Positions 1 through 8,759 of a stretch of 64,000 bases of DNA are shown piece after piece. The notes beneath the pieces were generated by a model. It was not told the DNA's origin and did not search any database. It saw nothing but the letters and a program-made list of their open reading frames with translations. The position numbers were made by a program, and so were the translations under genes. The stretch comes from Halomonas sp. ML-15 (GTDB lineage: Bacteria; Pseudomonadota; Gammaproteobacteria; Pseudomonadales; Halomonadaceae). Numbering within the stretch: the first letter of the stretch is position 1; every line of letters starts with the position of its first letter. The stretch lies in assembly GCF_014779595.1 (NCBI RefSeq), contig NZ_JACXZT010000002.1:248001-312000 (forward strand). Reading direction: 5' to 3'.

Positions 1-716
1 ACCGACTGGAAGCGCGCATAGGGACACATGTAGATGCACACCTGCTCGCGCAGCCAACCGGCGTTGAGGTAGGTGAACACCATGAAGAAGCCGACCCAGA
101 AGTAGGCCCAGCCGTGGGCCTCGAGGGTGGGAAGCGTCACGATCAGTTCACGGATCGGCGTGAAGTAGCCGACGAAGGTGACGCCGGTGGCCAGGGCGAT
201 CAGCAGCCAGACGCTATGTTTGGCGGTCTTGCGCCACGCCTTGTCGAGGCTCATCGACTGTTGGTCGAGCTTGATACGGCGGTTGCGGGTGCCCTCCAGG
301 CGGTGCTCGACCCAGATGTAGAGAAAGGTCCAGACGCTCTGCGGGCAGGTGTAGCCGCACCATACTCGTCCGGCGAAGACCGTGATCAGGAATAGCCCGA
401 AGGCGCAGATAATCAGCAGCCACGAGAGCAGGATGAACTCCTGGGGGTAGAAAGTGCCGCCGAGGATGTGGAACTCCCGCGAGGGCAGGTCGAACCACAC
501 CGCCGGACGGCCGCCCCAGGTGATCCAGGGCGTGGCCAGAAACAGCAGCATCAGCGCCCAGTTGGCGCTGCGCCGCAGGCGCTGGAATAGCCCTTTGATC
601 TCACGTACGTAGATATGCCGCCGGCTGGCGTACATGTTCTGCTGCACGCTGGTAGGAGGATGATGGCCGACTGCCGTATCGGACGTAACGTCTCGGCTGG
701 GAATCCGCTCGGACAT
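1..716 (-). CDS. ccoG: Cytochrome c oxidase accessory protein CcoG, partial
   Basis: Membrane-bound polyferredoxin-like protein required for maturation (copper handling) of cbb3-type oxidase. The first 238 residues are visible; the C-terminus lies beyond the window edge. A cytosolic N-terminus is followed by membrane segments (about residues 50-65 and 90-115), then VWCGYTCPQSVW and REQVCIYMCPYARFQS, the Cys-rich motifs typical of CcoG/RdxA/FixG. The start ATG is at 716. It lies downstream of ccoP in the same direction after a 161-bp gap, the usual ccoNOQP-ccoG order. The gap is large enough for a separate promoter, but none is convincing. Confidence 0.95.
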   Translation of the reverse strand, partial: MSERIPSRDVTSDTAVGHHPPTSVQQNMYASRRHIYVREIKGLFQRLRRSANWALMLLFLATPWITWGGRPAVWFDLPSREFHILGGTFYPQEFILLSWLLIICAFGLFLITVFAGRVWCGYTCPQSVWTFLYIWVEHRLEGTRNRRIKLDQQSMSLDKAWRKTAKHSVWLLIALATGVTFVGYFTPIRELIVTLPTLEAHGWAYFWVGFFMVFTYLNAGWLREQVCIYMCPYARFQS

Positions 717-877
717 GTCGATCTCACCACGCGCGCAGGGCGCTGAAACAGGGAAGAGGAGAGGAGAATTGTACCGTCGCTTCAGGGACGATAGCGCTGG
801 TGCGACCGCGGGCCGCACCCGCAAATCGCACCGGCAGCAGTGGTATTACGCAGGCGCCGCCAGGCGCCAGTCGTGGA

Positions 878-1816
878 TCACTCCTCGTCGTGGTCGAGAT
901 TGAGGCTGTAGACGTAGGCGGCCACCAGGTGCACGCGCTCCTCGCCGATATAGGCGGCCTGGGCCGGCATATGGCCGTTGCGGCCATTGCGCAGCGTCTG
1001 GCGCACCGAGTCGGCGACGCTCTGCCCGGGGGCTTGGTAGAGCCAGATGTCGTTGGTCAGGTTGGGCGCACCGAGGGCCTGGTTACCGAGGCCCTCGGCA
1101 CCGTGGCAGGCGGCGCAGGAGGCGGCGTAGATCGGCTGGCCCTGGTCTGCGCGCTCCTCATCGTGGTCGAGGTCGGATAGCGCCAGCACGTACTGGGTGA
1201 CGTTCTCGATATTGGTGGCGCCAAGCTGCTGCCAGGACGGCATCAGGCCGTTACGGCCGCGTACCAGGCTGGTGACGATATTGTCCGGCTCGCCGCCGTA
1301 GAGCCAGTCGCCGTCGGTGAGGTTGGGGAAGCCGTAGCCGCCCTGGGCGTTGGCGCCGTGACACACCGCACAGTTGTTCTGGTAGATACGCTCGGCCACG
1401 CGCATGGCGTCGGCATCCCGCGCCAATTCGGGAATCTCGATCTCGTTGTACTGAGCGAAGATCGGCGTATAGCGCTCCTCGGCGCGGGCCACTTCGTCCT
1501 CCCACTGGCCGACCTGAGTCCAGCCGAGGATGCCGCGGAAGTTGCCCAGGCCTGGGTAGAGCGCCAGATAGCCCAGCGAGAAGATGATGGTGCCGATGAA
1601 CAGCATGAACCACCAACGCGGCAGCGGGTTGTCGTACTCCTCGATGCCGTCGGCGGCATGGCCGGTCGTCTCGACGTTACCCTCGGCGTCCGGCACCTTG
1701 TCGGTGCGGCGGTTGGCGAACAGGATCCAGGCGCAGAAGGCGATGGTGCCCAGCGTGATGACGATGATCCAGGCGCTCCAGAAGCCTGAGAGGGAGTCAT
1801 CCCAGAGATTGCTCAT
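878..1816 (-). CDS. ccoP: cbb3-type cytochrome c oxidase subunit III (diheme)
   Basis: Membrane-anchored diheme c-type subunit that passes electrons to CcoO and CcoN. The 312 residues show two N-terminal membrane segments (about 13-33 and 68-88), then two cytochrome c domains with CxxCH at 149-153 (CAVCH) and 234-238 (CAACH). The conserved DNPLPRWW stretch before the second membrane segment is a CcoP hallmark. The start overlaps the end of ccoQ by 4 bases, so the genes are probably translationally coupled. It is the last structural gene of ccoNOQP. Confidence 0.97.
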   Translation of the reverse strand: MSNLWDDSLSGFWSAWIIVITLGTIAFCAWILFANRRTDKVPDAEGNVETTGHAADGIEEYDNPLPRWWFMLFIGTIIFSLGYLALYPGLGNFRGILGWTQVGQWEDEVARAEERYTPIFAQYNEIEIPELARDADAMRVAERIYQNNCAVCHGANAQGGYGFPNLTDGDWLYGGEPDNIVTSLVRGRNGLMPSWQQLGATNIENVTQYVLALSDLDHDEERADQGQPIYAASCAACHGAEGLGNQALGAPNLTNDIWLYQAPGQSVADSVRQTLRNGRNGHMPAQAAYIGEERVHLVAAYVYSLNLDHDEE

Positions 1817-2040
1817 GTGTTCTTGTCTCCCTTGTCGGTGCGGGATTCGGCCTTGCGAGTGTCAGGCTCGCGTTCTGGGGCGCTGGCGTCTGGCGGCAGC
1901 TCATCGTCATCGGCGAACGGCAGGTTGGCGGCCTCCTCGAAATCCGGCTTGCGGCGCTTCGAGTAGGCCCACCAGGTGATGCCGAGGAAGGAGACCAGCA
2001 CCAGGAAAGCGATAATGCCGCGAAAGGTTCCGGTATCCAT
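1813..2040 (-). CDS. ccoQ: cbb3-type cytochrome c oxidase subunit CcoQ
   Basis: Small single-span subunit that stabilises the cbb3 complex. The 75 residues have one hydrophobic segment (about 8-26) followed by KRRKPDFEEAANLPF, which matches the conserved post-membrane stretch of CcoQ/FixQ, and a charged tail. It lies between ccoO (2-base gap) and ccoP (4-base overlap). Small size makes the family call rest partly on this operon position. Confidence 0.93.
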   Translation of the reverse strand: MDTGTFRGIIAFLVLVSFLGITWWAYSKRRKPDFEEAANLPFADDDELPPDASAPEREPDTRKAESRTDKGDKNT

Positions 2041-2042
2041 GA

Positions 2043-2651
2043 TCAGCGGGTGCCCTCGAGCACGGTGCCGAGCTGCTGCAGGTAGGCAATCAACGCCGTG
2101 ATTTCCTGCTGGCCGCGTACCTCGGCGGTGGCATTCTCGATGTCTTCGTCGGTGTAGGGCACGCCCATGCTGCGCAGCACTTGCATCTTGCGCGGTGTGC
2201 TATCGCCGTCCAGGGTGCGTTCGAACAGCCACGGGTAGGCCGGCATGATCGACTCGGGCACCACGTCGCGGGGGTTGTACATGTGCGCACGGTGCCAGTC
2301 ATCGCTGTAGCGACCGCCGACGCGGGCCAGGTCCGGGCCGGTGCGCTTGGAGCCCCACAGGAAGTTGTGCTCGTAGACGAACTCGCCGGCCACGCTGTAG
2401 TGGCCGTAGCGCTCGGTCTCGGCGCGGAATGGGCGGATCATCTGCGAGTGGCAGCCGACACAGCCCTCGCGGATGTAGATATCACGCCCTTCGAGTTCCA
2501 GGGCAGAGAGCGGCTCGAGGCCCTCCACCGGCTCGGTAGTGTCCTCCTGGAAAAACAGTGGCACGACCTCGGCCAGGCCACCGAAGCTGATCACCACGAG
2601 GATCAGCACGGAGAGCAGGCCGACGTTCTTTTCGACAATCTCGTGTTTCAT
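2043..2651 (-). CDS. ccoO: cbb3-type cytochrome c oxidase subunit II (monoheme)
   Basis: Membrane-anchored monoheme cytochrome c subunit. The 202 residues begin MKHEIVEKN, typical of CcoO, with one membrane anchor (about 11-33) and a heme c motif CVGCH at 64-68 followed by [31 protein letters not shown] is also characteristic of the family. Length agrees with the usual 200-205. It sits 22 bases after ccoN and 2 bases before ccoQ. Confidence 0.97.
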   Translation of the reverse strand: MKHEIVEKNVGLLSVLILVVISFGGLAEVVPLFFQEDTTEPVEGLEPLSALELEGRDIYIREGCVGCHSQMIRPFRAETERYGHYSVAGEFVYEHNFLWGSKRTGPDLARVGGRYSDDWHRAHMYNPRDVVPESIMPAYPWLFERTLDGDSTPRKMQVLRSMGVPYTDEDIENATAEVRGQQEITALIAYLQQLGTVLEGTR

Positions 2652-2673
2652 GCTAACGACTTCCCCGGGTTGC

Positions 2674-4098
2674 TCAGGCGGTCTGCGGCAGCGGCTGCTG
2701 GGCAGCGGTGCTACGCTTGATGGTCATATAGGTGTTCAGGGCCATCAGCAGCATGCCGGTGATCCAGAACAGGCCACCGATCCAGCGTACGATATACCCG
2801 GGCCCGCTGGCCTCCACCGACTCGATGAAGGTGTACATCAGGGTGCCGTCCGGATTCACGGCGCGCCACATCAGGCCCTGCAGGATGCCGTTGACCCACA
2901 TCGCGGCGATGTACAGCACGGTGCCGATGGTCGATAGCCAGAAGTGTATGGCGATCAGCTTGATCGAGTACATCTCGGTCTGGCCGTAGAGCCGTGGTAG
3001 CAGGTGATAGATCGAGCCGATGGTGATCATTGCCACCCAGCCCAGTGCCCCGGAGTGAACATGGCCGATGGTCCAGTCGGTGTAGTGCGACAGCGCGTTG
3101 ACGGTCTTGATCGCCATCATCGGCCCTTCGAAAGTCGACATGCCGTAGAAGGACAGGGCGACGACCAGGAAACGCAGGGTCGGATCGGTGCGCAGTTTGT
3201 GCCAGGCGCCGGAGAGGGTCATCATACCGTTGATCATGCCGCCCCAGGAGGGCGCCAGCAGGATGATCGACATGATCATGCCCAGCGACTGGGCCCAGTC
3301 CGGCAGGGCGGTGTAGTGCAGGTGGTGGGGACCGGCCCACATGTAGATGATGATCAGCGCCCAGAAGTGAACGATCGACAGGCGGTAGGAGTAGACCGGA
3401 CGCTCGGCCTGCTTGGGCACGAAGTAGTACATCATGCCCAGGAAGCCGGCGGTGAGGAAGAACCCGACCGCGTTGTGGCCGTACCACCACTGCACCATGG
3501 CGTCGATGGCGCCGGCGTAGATCGAGTAGGACTTCATCATCGTCACCGGAATGGCCGCATTGTTGACGATATGCAGCACCGCGACGGTGAGGATGAAGGC
3601 GGCAAAGAACCAGTTGGCGACGTAGATATGCGGGGTCTTGCGAATCTTGATCGTGCCGAGGAAGACGATGGCGTAGGTCACCCAGACGATGGCCAGCAGG
3701 ATATTGATCGGCCACTCCAGCTCGGCGTACTCCTTGGAGGTGGTGAAGCCCATCGGCAGAGAAATCACCGCAGAGACAATCACCGCCTGCCAGCCCCAGA
3801 ACGTGAAGGCGGCGAGCTTGTCGGAGATAAGACGCGTTTGACAGGTGCGCTGGACCACGTAGTAGGAGGTGGCGAACAGCGCCGAGCCGCCGAAGGCGAA
3901 GATGACGGCGTTGGTGTGCAGCGGACGCAGGCGGCCGAAGCTCGTCCACGGCAGTCCAAGGTTCAGTTGTGGCCAGATCAGCTGTGCGGCCAGGATGACA
4001 CCGATGGCCATGCCAACGATGCCCCAGACCACCGTCATGATCGCGAACTGCCGAACTACCTTGTAGTTGTAGGTCGGGTGTTCAAATGCTGTGCTCAT
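2674..4098 (-). CDS. ccoN: cbb3-type cytochrome c oxidase subunit I
   Basis: Catalytic heme b/b3-CuB subunit of a high-affinity terminal oxidase that reduces O2 to water and pumps protons. The 474 residues from the ATG at 4098 ([15 protein letters not shown]) form about 12 membrane segments. [22 protein letters not shown] contains the CuB-region His, and [13 protein letters not shown] and [10 protein letters not shown] carry further conserved His. A longer frame opens at 4185, but the 4098 start gives the normal family length and leaves the FNR-like box (4172-4185) outside the gene. First gene of ccoNOQP. Confidence 0.97.
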   Translation of the reverse strand: MSTAFEHPTYNYKVVRQFAIMTVVWGIVGMAIGVILAAQLIWPQLNLGLPWTSFGRLRPLHTNAVIFAFGGSALFATSYYVVQRTCQTRLISDKLAAFTFWGWQAVIVSAVISLPMGFTTSKEYAELEWPINILLAIVWVTYAIVFLGTIKIRKTPHIYVANWFFAAFILTVAVLHIVNNAAIPVTMMKSYSIYAGAIDAMVQWWYGHNAVGFFLTAGFLGMMYYFVPKQAERPVYSYRLSIVHFWALIIIYMWAGPHHLHYTALPDWAQSLGMIMSIILLAPSWGGMINGMMTLSGAWHKLRTDPTLRFLVVALSFYGMSTFEGPMMAIKTVNALSHYTDWTIGHVHSGALGWVAMITIGSIYHLLPRLYGQTEMYSIKLIAIHFWLSTIGTVLYIAAMWVNGILQGLMWRAVNPDGTLMYTFIESVEASGPGYIVRWIGGLFWITGMLLMALNTYMTIKRSTAAQQPLPQTA

Positions 4099-4171
4099 GT
4101 GAGGTTCCCATCGAACGCGTAAGGGGGAGACGTTCCGAGCGCTAGTGTGCCCGGGCGCGGCCGCCCGCATA

Positions 4172-4185
4172 ATGATGCAGATCAA
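4172..4185 (-). promoter_or_regulatory. FNR/Anr-type box upstream of ccoN
   Basis: Read on the minus strand the site is TTGAT-CTGC-ATCAT, which matches the FNR/Anr consensus TTGAT-N4-ATCAA at 9 of 10 defined bases. Its centre is about 80 bases upstream of the ccoN ATG, leaving room for a class II promoter with a roughly 40-base leader. Oxygen-responsive control of cbb3 operons by FNR/Anr is well known. No strong -10 is visible (ACACTA-like at about 4143-4148), as expected for an activator-dependent promoter. Confidence 0.75.
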
Positions 4186-4238
4186 GATATCAGGCGGCGA
4201 TTCTAGCGCAGCCGTCGCCTAAGCTGAACATCCAATAT

Positions 4239-4994
4239 ATGCACGAGCGCAGACCTTATCAGGAGATGAACGTGGCCCACAGGCAGGGAAAGAAAGAAGT
4301 TGGTGTGGTACCCCAGCAGGTGGCGGAGTGGCTCATCGAGGGGCGTCAGGGGGCTCTCGACGTGGTCGGCCATGGTCGCCTGGAGGTTGCCGGCGAGGCA
4401 CGTCTTGGGCGGCTGATACTGGCCCATGGGGCAGGCGCGGGGCAGGATTCCACGTTTATGCAACGGCTGCGCGAGGCGCTCGCCGAGTGCGGCGTGCAGG
4501 CGCTCGGTGTGGAGTTCGATTACATGCGCAGAATGCGCGTGGAAGGTCGCCGCCGGCCACCGCCGCGGATCGATAAACTGGTCGATGAACTGGCTGCCTG
4601 GTGCGACATCGTGTCACATAATTCGCTGCCCGCTCCCTGGCTGGGTGGCAAGTCGATGGGCGGACGCGCGGCGAGCCTGCTGGCGGCCCGTGACGAGGCG
4701 CCCGGGCTGGTGCTGTGTGGCTATCCGTTTCATCCACCGGGCAAGCCCGATACCACCCGCCTCTCGCACTGGCCGCTGCTCGCCTGTCCGATCGTGGTGC
4801 TGCAGGGGGCCCGCGATCCGTTCGGGACCCGTGAAGAGGTCGAGGGCTACCGGCTGCCGCATCAGACACAGCTGCACTTTCTCGAAGATGGCGAGCACGA
4901 CTGGAAGCCGCGCAAGAGCTCGGGGCGCACCCAGGCTTCCTTGATCACTGAGGCGGCCGGGGTCATTGCTGCGGCAATGCGGGCAAGTCGATGA
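4239..4994 (+). CDS. Alpha/beta hydrolase (COG3571/KANL3-Tex30-like)
   Basis: Predicted small serine hydrolase; substrate unknown. The core motifs are LILAHGAGAGQDS (oxyanion region), GGKSMGGRAAS (nucleophile elbow, Ser in GxSxG), VVLQGARDPFG (acid loop) and DGEHDW (catalytic His). This short form without a large cap resembles the COG3571/Tex30-like group. The start is uncertain: ATG 4239, ATG 4266 and GTG 4305 are in frame and none has a strong Shine-Dalgarno site; conserved sequence begins near residue 30. It is transcribed divergently from ccoN. Confidence 0.8.
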   Translation: MHERRPYQEMNVAHRQGKKEVGVVPQQVAEWLIEGRQGALDVVGHGRLEVAGEARLGRLILAHGAGAGQDSTFMQRLREALAECGVQALGVEFDYMRRMRVEGRRRPPPRIDKLVDELAAWCDIVSHNSLPAPWLGGKSMGGRAASLLAARDEAPGLVLCGYPFHPPGKPDTTRLSHWPLLACPIVVLQGARDPFGTREEVEGYRLPHQTQLHFLEDGEHDWKPRKSSGRTQASLITEAAGVIAAAMRASR

Positions 4995-5057
4995 AAGTCA
5001 ACCAAAACCCCGGCTGTGTAACGAGTGGCTTGATGAATACCATGTGAGCAAAAAGCG

Positions 5058-5085
5058 TTGACATCACACCGCTGCGCTGTAGAAT
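5058..5085 (+). promoter_or_regulatory. Sigma-70 promoter of the tRNA array
   Basis: TTGACA (5058-5063), a 16-base spacer and TAGAAT (5080-5085), followed by a GC-rich discriminator (GCGTCGCC). It lies 18 bases before the first tRNA. A near-consensus -35 with a GC-rich discriminator is typical of stringently controlled stable RNA promoters. Confidence 0.8.
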
Positions 5086-5103
5086 GCGTCGCCACGTACC
5101 GAG

Positions 5104-5179
5104 GGGTGGTTAGCTCAGTTGGGAGAGCACCAGCCTTACAAGCTGGGGGTCACTGGTTCGAACCCAGTACCACCCACCA
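5104..5179 (+). tRNA. tRNA-Val (anticodon TAC)
   Basis: A 76-nt cloverleaf. The acceptor stem is GGGTGGT paired with ACCACCC, the discriminator is A, and the CCA end is encoded. The anticodon loop CTTACAA gives TAC, and the T-arm GGTTCGAACCC is standard. First gene of the array. Confidence 0.97.
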
Positions 5180-5231
5180 TCGCTAGCGATGGGGCCTGAG
5201 ACAGCAGGCTTGGTGACGTAGGAAATACAGC

Positions 5232-5308
5232 GGACCGGTAGTTCAGTTGGTTAGAATGCCGGCCTGTCACGCCGGAGGTCGCGGGTTCGAGTCCCGTCCG
5301 GTCCGCCA
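5232..5308 (+). tRNA. tRNA-Asp (anticodon GTC), copy 1
   Basis: A 77-nt cloverleaf. The acceptor stem is GGACCGG paired with CCGGTCC, the discriminator is G, and CCA is encoded. The anticodon loop CTGTCAC gives GTC. Two further identical copies lie in the same array. Confidence 0.97.
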
Positions 5309-5385
5309 CTTTTCCGATCGGCAGTTCGCTGCCAGCAGCAATAGACAAGATGTGCGCTCTGGCCGACAGGCCTTATCGCCAATGC

Positions 5386-5462
5386 GGACCGGTAGTTCAG
5401 TTGGTTAGAATGCCGGCCTGTCACGCCGGAGGTCGCGGGTTCGAGTCCCGTCCGGTCCGCCA
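5386..5462 (+). tRNA. tRNA-Asp (anticodon GTC), copy 2
   Basis: Identical in sequence to the copy at 5232-5308, including the encoded CCA. The spacer to copy 1 is 77 bases and unrelated to the other spacers, apart from one G-C pair immediately before each Asp gene. Confidence 0.97.
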
Positions 5463-5492
5463 CGTCTGTTCTTGCATCGTTGTCGTACGCGT

Positions 5493-5569
5493 GGGTGATT
5501 AGCTCAGTTGGTTAGAGCACCAGCCTCACATGCTGGGGGTCACTGGTTCGAATCCGGTATCACCCACCA
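5493..5569 (+). tRNA. tRNA-Val (anticodon CAC)
   Basis: A 77-nt cloverleaf. The acceptor stem is GGGTGAT paired with ATCACCC, and CCA is encoded. The anticodon loop CTCACAT gives CAC, which reads GUG. It differs from the TAC isoacceptor at 5104 in the acceptor, D-loop, anticodon and T-arm. Confidence 0.96.
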
Positions 5570-5572
5570 TGC

Positions 5573-5649
5573 GGACCGGTAGTTCAGTTGGTTAGAATGC
5601 CGGCCTGTCACGCCGGAGGTCGCGGGTTCGAGTCCCGTCCGGTCCGCCA
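5573..5649 (+). tRNA. tRNA-Asp (anticodon GTC), copy 3
   Basis: Identical to the copies at 5232 and 5386. It starts only 3 bases after the preceding tRNA-Val, so the two must be separated by precise processing. Last gene of the array, followed by a terminator. Confidence 0.97.
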
Positions 5650-5671
5650 TATCGACACCTCAGAATTTCGC

Positions 5672-5703
5672 AAACCCCGAGCCTCCAGGCTCGGGGTTTT
5701 TGC
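5672..5703. terminator. Intrinsic terminator (bidirectional)
   Basis: A 12-bp perfect stem (AACCCCGAGCCT with AGGCTCGGGGTT) with a 2-base spacing, preceded by A's and followed by T's, so it can act in both directions. It ends the tRNA array on the plus strand and the hydrolase gene at 5706-6614 on the minus strand. Confidence 0.9.
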
Positions 5704-5705
5704 TG

Positions 5706-6614
5706 TCAGGCCTCCTCGAACCACTCGACCAGGCTGGGAAAGACCTCCTGCATGGCCGCCGGGTGGGTGAGCATATCGAGGTGGCCATAATCGCGTTTGA
5801 GTCCCTGATCGCGTCCCAGCGTCACATGGCGCTGGGGATGCGGTCCGCACTCGCTGGCGAAGCGGGCCACGTCGTCGGGGTGGCCCAGGGCGCGATCCGC
5901 CGCGCCGGCGATATGCAGCACCGGTGGCAGGCCGCCATCTGCCAGGGCAGCGGCGTAGTCGAAGCCGTCGCGGCGGTCGACCCAAGGGTGCGGCCGCACC
6001 CAGTCGGCGCCTTGACGGTGGCTGCCGGCATACTCGTCATCGCTGCCCCAGCGCAGCGCCCGTGCCGGCAAGTAGCCGCACACCCCCCGCGCCAATGGCG
6101 CCACGCCTTTCCAGATCAGATCGACGTAGAGCAGCCGCTGCAAGGTCCAGCTCTTCACGCTACGCTTGGTACCGAAATAGGCTTGGCGACCGATGTGGTC
6201 GCGCAGCGTCGGAAACCGCGCCAGGCTCGAGGCAAACAGCACTCCGCCCCAGGAGTGGGCGACCAGGTGCAGTCGCGAGGCGCCTGAGAGCGCCAGACAG
6301 GCCTCGATGGCGGCGGGGATCTCATCGACGATAACGTCGGTCTGATCCAGCCTGATGCCGCGCGCCGGGCGCGGCGGCGCCTCGCCGCGGCCGCGCTGGT
6401 CGGCGACGAACACCTCGTAGCCCTGGCGCGTCAGCCACGGGGCCAGCCCCTTGCCCGAGCGGCTGTGAAAGATGCGGCCCGACTCGATGGCACCGTGCCA
6501 GCACAGCACGCTGCCCCGCGAGGGGCCGTCAGGGCGGAAGCGGGTCAGGTGCACGGCGCCCACCGCGAGGGGCACCGAGTGGCGTTCAACGAGGGGGGCG
6601 GCGAGGTCGGACAT
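5706..6614 (-). CDS. Alpha/beta hydrolase
   Basis: Predicted serine hydrolase of 302 residues, substrate unknown. LCWHGAIESGRIF forms the oxyanion region, VADQRGRGEAPPR follows strand 4, LVAHSWGGVLFASSLARFP carries the nucleophile Ser, and a late GHLDM supplies the likely His. VLHIAGAADRALGHPDD is the acid-loop region. The arrangement resembles esterase/lysophospholipase-like hydrolases of the COG4757 type. It is a single gene convergent with the tRNA array. Confidence 0.75.
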   Translation of the reverse strand: MSDLAAPLVERHSVPLAVGAVHLTRFRPDGPSRGSVLCWHGAIESGRIFHSRSGKGLAPWLTRQGYEVFVADQRGRGEAPPRPARGIRLDQTDVIVDEIPAAIEACLALSGASRLHLVAHSWGGVLFASSLARFPTLRDHIGRQAYFGTKRSVKSWTLQRLLYVDLIWKGVAPLARGVCGYLPARALRWGSDDEYAGSHRQGADWVRPHPWVDRRDGFDYAAALADGGLPPVLHIAGAADRALGHPDDVARFASECGPHPQRHVTLGRDQGLKRDYGHLDMLTHPAAMQEVFPSLVEWFEEA

Positions 6615-6698
6615 GCGGGCTCCTTGGCGATGACGGAATGCCGTTACGGCCTTGGTCGGGATTGAGTCCCTGGCCGGCTCGGCTACACTCTACCTCAG

Positions 6699-6713
6699 AA
6701 CTGTCATACAGTT
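6699..6713. promoter_or_regulatory. 15-bp palindrome upstream of fadH
   Basis: AACTGT-CAT-ACAGTT, perfect 6-bp arms, ending 33 bases before the fadH start. It is reminiscent of fatty-acid-responsive operators (E. coli FadR sites begin AACTGG and end CCAGTT), but is shorter. No regulator gene is nearby, so the role is an inference. Confidence 0.35.
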
Positions 6714-6746
6714 GTTTGAATTTTGCCGAATAAAGAGGCAGTCACC

Positions 6747-8759
6747 GTGACTCACTATCCGCACTTGTTCCGTCCCCTTCGCGTGGGCAGCGTGACGCTG
6801 CCCAATCGCGTACTGATGGGCTCCATGCACACCAACCTCGAAGAGGCGCCCAACGGCTTTGCGCGCCTTGCCGCCTTCTACGCCGAGCGCGCCCGCGCCG
6901 GCGTGGGGCTGATCGTCACCGGCGGTATCGCGCCCAACCCGGAGGGCGCGGTGTTCCAGGGCGCCGCTCAGTTGACCAGTGGCGAAGAGGCCGAACGTCA
7001 CCGCCCAGTGGTCGAGGCGGTGCACGCCGAGGGCGGACGACTCTGTCTGCAGATCCTGCATGCCGGGCGCTACGCCTCCTCCCCCGAACTGGTGGCGCCG
7101 TCGGCGCTGCAGGCACCGATCAGCCCGTTTATGCCGCGTGAGCTCTCCAGCGACGAGGTCGAGCAGCAGATCGACGACTATGTGCGCTGTGCCAGCCTGG
7201 CCCGCGAGGTCGGCTATGACGGCATCGAGGTGATGGGCTCGGAAGGCTACCTGATCAACCAGTTTCTGTGCCGGCGCACCAACCAGCGCGACGACGCCTG
7301 GGGTGGCAGCTTTGACAACCGCATGCGCTTCCCGGTGGAGATCGTGCGCCGCATCCGCGCCGCCTTGGGTGACGACTTCCTGATCATCTTCCGCCTCTCG
7401 ATGATCGACCTGGTCGAGGAGGGCAGCAGCTGGGACGAGATCGTGACCCTGGGACGGGCCATCGAGGCCGCCGGTGCCAGTCTGATCAATACCGGGATTG
7501 GCTGGCACGAGGCGCGGGTGCCAACCATCGTCACCAGCGTGCCGCGGGCGGCCTTCAGCGAAGTGACCCGGCGCATGAGGGCCGAACTGTCGATCCCGCT
7601 GATCGCCACCAATCGCATCAATATGCCCGAGGTGGCGGAAAAAGTACTGGCCGACGGCCACGCCGACATGGTCTCCATGGCGCGCCCCTTCCTCGCCGAT
7701 CCCGAGTGGGTGGCCAAGGCCAGTGAGGGGCGCAGCGCCGAGATCAACACCTGCATCGCCTGCAACCAGGCGTGCCTGGATCACGCCTTCCAGGGCAAGC
7801 TGACCTCCTGCCTGGTCAACCCGCGTGCCTGTCACGAGACCGAACTGGTCATCGAACCTGCGGCCGAAGCGCGCGACATCGCCGTGGTGGGCGGCGGGCC
7901 GGCGGGTCTGGCAACCGCGGTCACCGCCGCCAGCCGCGGCCATCGCGTGACGCTGTTCGAGCGTGACGCGGAACTCGGCGGCCAGTTCAACTATGCGCGC
8001 AAGATCCCCGGCAAGGAGGAGTTTGACGAGACGCTGCGCTACTACCGGGTAATGCTGGACAAGCATCGCGTGCGGGTGCGCCTCAACTGCGAGGCGGACG
8101 TGCATGCCCTGCGCGACTTCGACGCGGTGGTGCTGACCAGCGGCGTACGGCCGCGGCGCCTCGAGCTGCCGGGCAGCGACCATCCCAAGGTGATGAGCTA
8201 CGCCACGGCGATCACCCATCCCGAGCGGGTCGGGCGGCGGGTGGCGATCATCGGCGCCGGCGGCATCGGCTTCGATGTCGCCGAGCTGCTGACCCATGTC
8301 GGCCACCCGGCGCTGGATACCCAGGCCTGGTGCGATGAGTGGGGGGTCGACCTGGCGGTGGCCGAGCGCGGTGGTCTCAAGCCCCGCCAGCGCCCCGAGG
8401 TGCCGCGCCAGGTGTTTCTGCTGCAGCGCAAGGCCTCCAAGCCGGGCAAGGGCCTGGGCAAGACCACCGGCTGGGTGCACCGTGCCGCGCTCAAGCAGCG
8501 CGGCGTCGAAAGCCTGGCCGGTTGCGAGTACCTGCGCATCGACGACGACGGCCTGCATATCCGCCACGACGGTGAATCGCGGCTGCTCGAGGTCGACAGC
8601 GTGGTGGTTTGCGCAGGGCAGGAGTCGGTGCGCGAGCTGCTGGCGCCGCTGCAGGCGGCGGGTGTGGCGGTGGAGGTGATCGGCGGCGCCGACGAAGCGG
8701 CCGAACTGGATGCCAAGCGCGCCATCGATCAGGGCACCCGGCTAGCCGCGCAGCTCTAG
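6747..8759 (+). CDS. fadH: 2,4-dienoyl-CoA reductase, NADPH-dependent
   Basis: Reduces 2,4-dienoyl-CoA during beta-oxidation of unsaturated fatty acids; cytoplasmic flavo-iron-sulfur protein. It has an N-terminal FMN-binding TIM barrel, a 4Fe-4S motif C-x2-C-x3-C-x11-C at residues 336, 339, 343 and 355, an FAD domain (VVGGGPAGLA) and an NADPH-binding fold (IIGAGGIGFDVAE). The N-terminus (NRVLMGSMHTNLEE) and HxGRY are typical of FadH. GTG at 6747 is preferred because AAGAGG lies 8 bases upstream, giving 670 residues against about 672 in E. coli; TTG at 6723 would add eight. Its stop overlaps the convergent regulator gene by 4 bases. Confidence 0.95.
   Translation: MTHYPHLFRPLRVGSVTLPNRVLMGSMHTNLEEAPNGFARLAAFYAERARAGVGLIVTGGIAPNPEGAVFQGAAQLTSGEEAERHRPVVEAVHAEGGRLCLQILHAGRYASSPELVAPSALQAPISPFMPRELSSDEVEQQIDDYVRCASLAREVGYDGIEVMGSEGYLINQFLCRRTNQRDDAWGGSFDNRMRFPVEIVRRIRAALGDDFLIIFRLSMIDLVEEGSSWDEIVTLGRAIEAAGASLINTGIGWHEARVPTIVTSVPRAAFSEVTRRMRAELSIPLIATNRINMPEVAEKVLADGHADMVSMARPFLADPEWVAKASEGRSAEINTCIACNQACLDHAFQGKLTSCLVNPRACHETELVIEPAAEARDIAVVGGGPAGLATAVTAASRGHRVTLFERDAELGGQFNYARKIPGKEEFDETLRYYRVMLDKHRVRVRLNCEADVHALRDFDAVVLTSGVRPRRLELPGSDHPKVMSYATAITHPERVGRRVAIIGAGGIGFDVAELLTHVGHPALDTQAWCDEWGVDLAVAERGGLKPRQRPEVPRQVFLLQRKASKPGKGLGKTTGWVHRAALKQRGVESLAGCEYLRIDDDGLHIRHDGESRLLEVDSVVVCAGQESVRELLAPLQAAGVAVEVIGGADEAAELDAKRAIDQGTRLAAQL

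Noticed and set aside
3004-4122. 372-codon plus-strand frame opposite ccoN
   Set aside because: Asp/His/Gln-rich shadow of a membrane protein gene; no motif, no ribosome binding site.
5136-5463. Minus-strand reading frames across the tRNA-Asp and tRNA-Val genes encoding GLEPATSGVTGRHSNQLNYR-like peptides
   Set aside because: These are translations of antisense tRNA sequence, a well-known source of false proteins; the cloverleaves explain the conservation.
6690-8567. 625-codon open frame antisense to fadH
   Set aside because: High GC keeps antisense frames open; fadH has full motif support and the antisense product is His/Gly/Ala-rich low-complexity with no domain.
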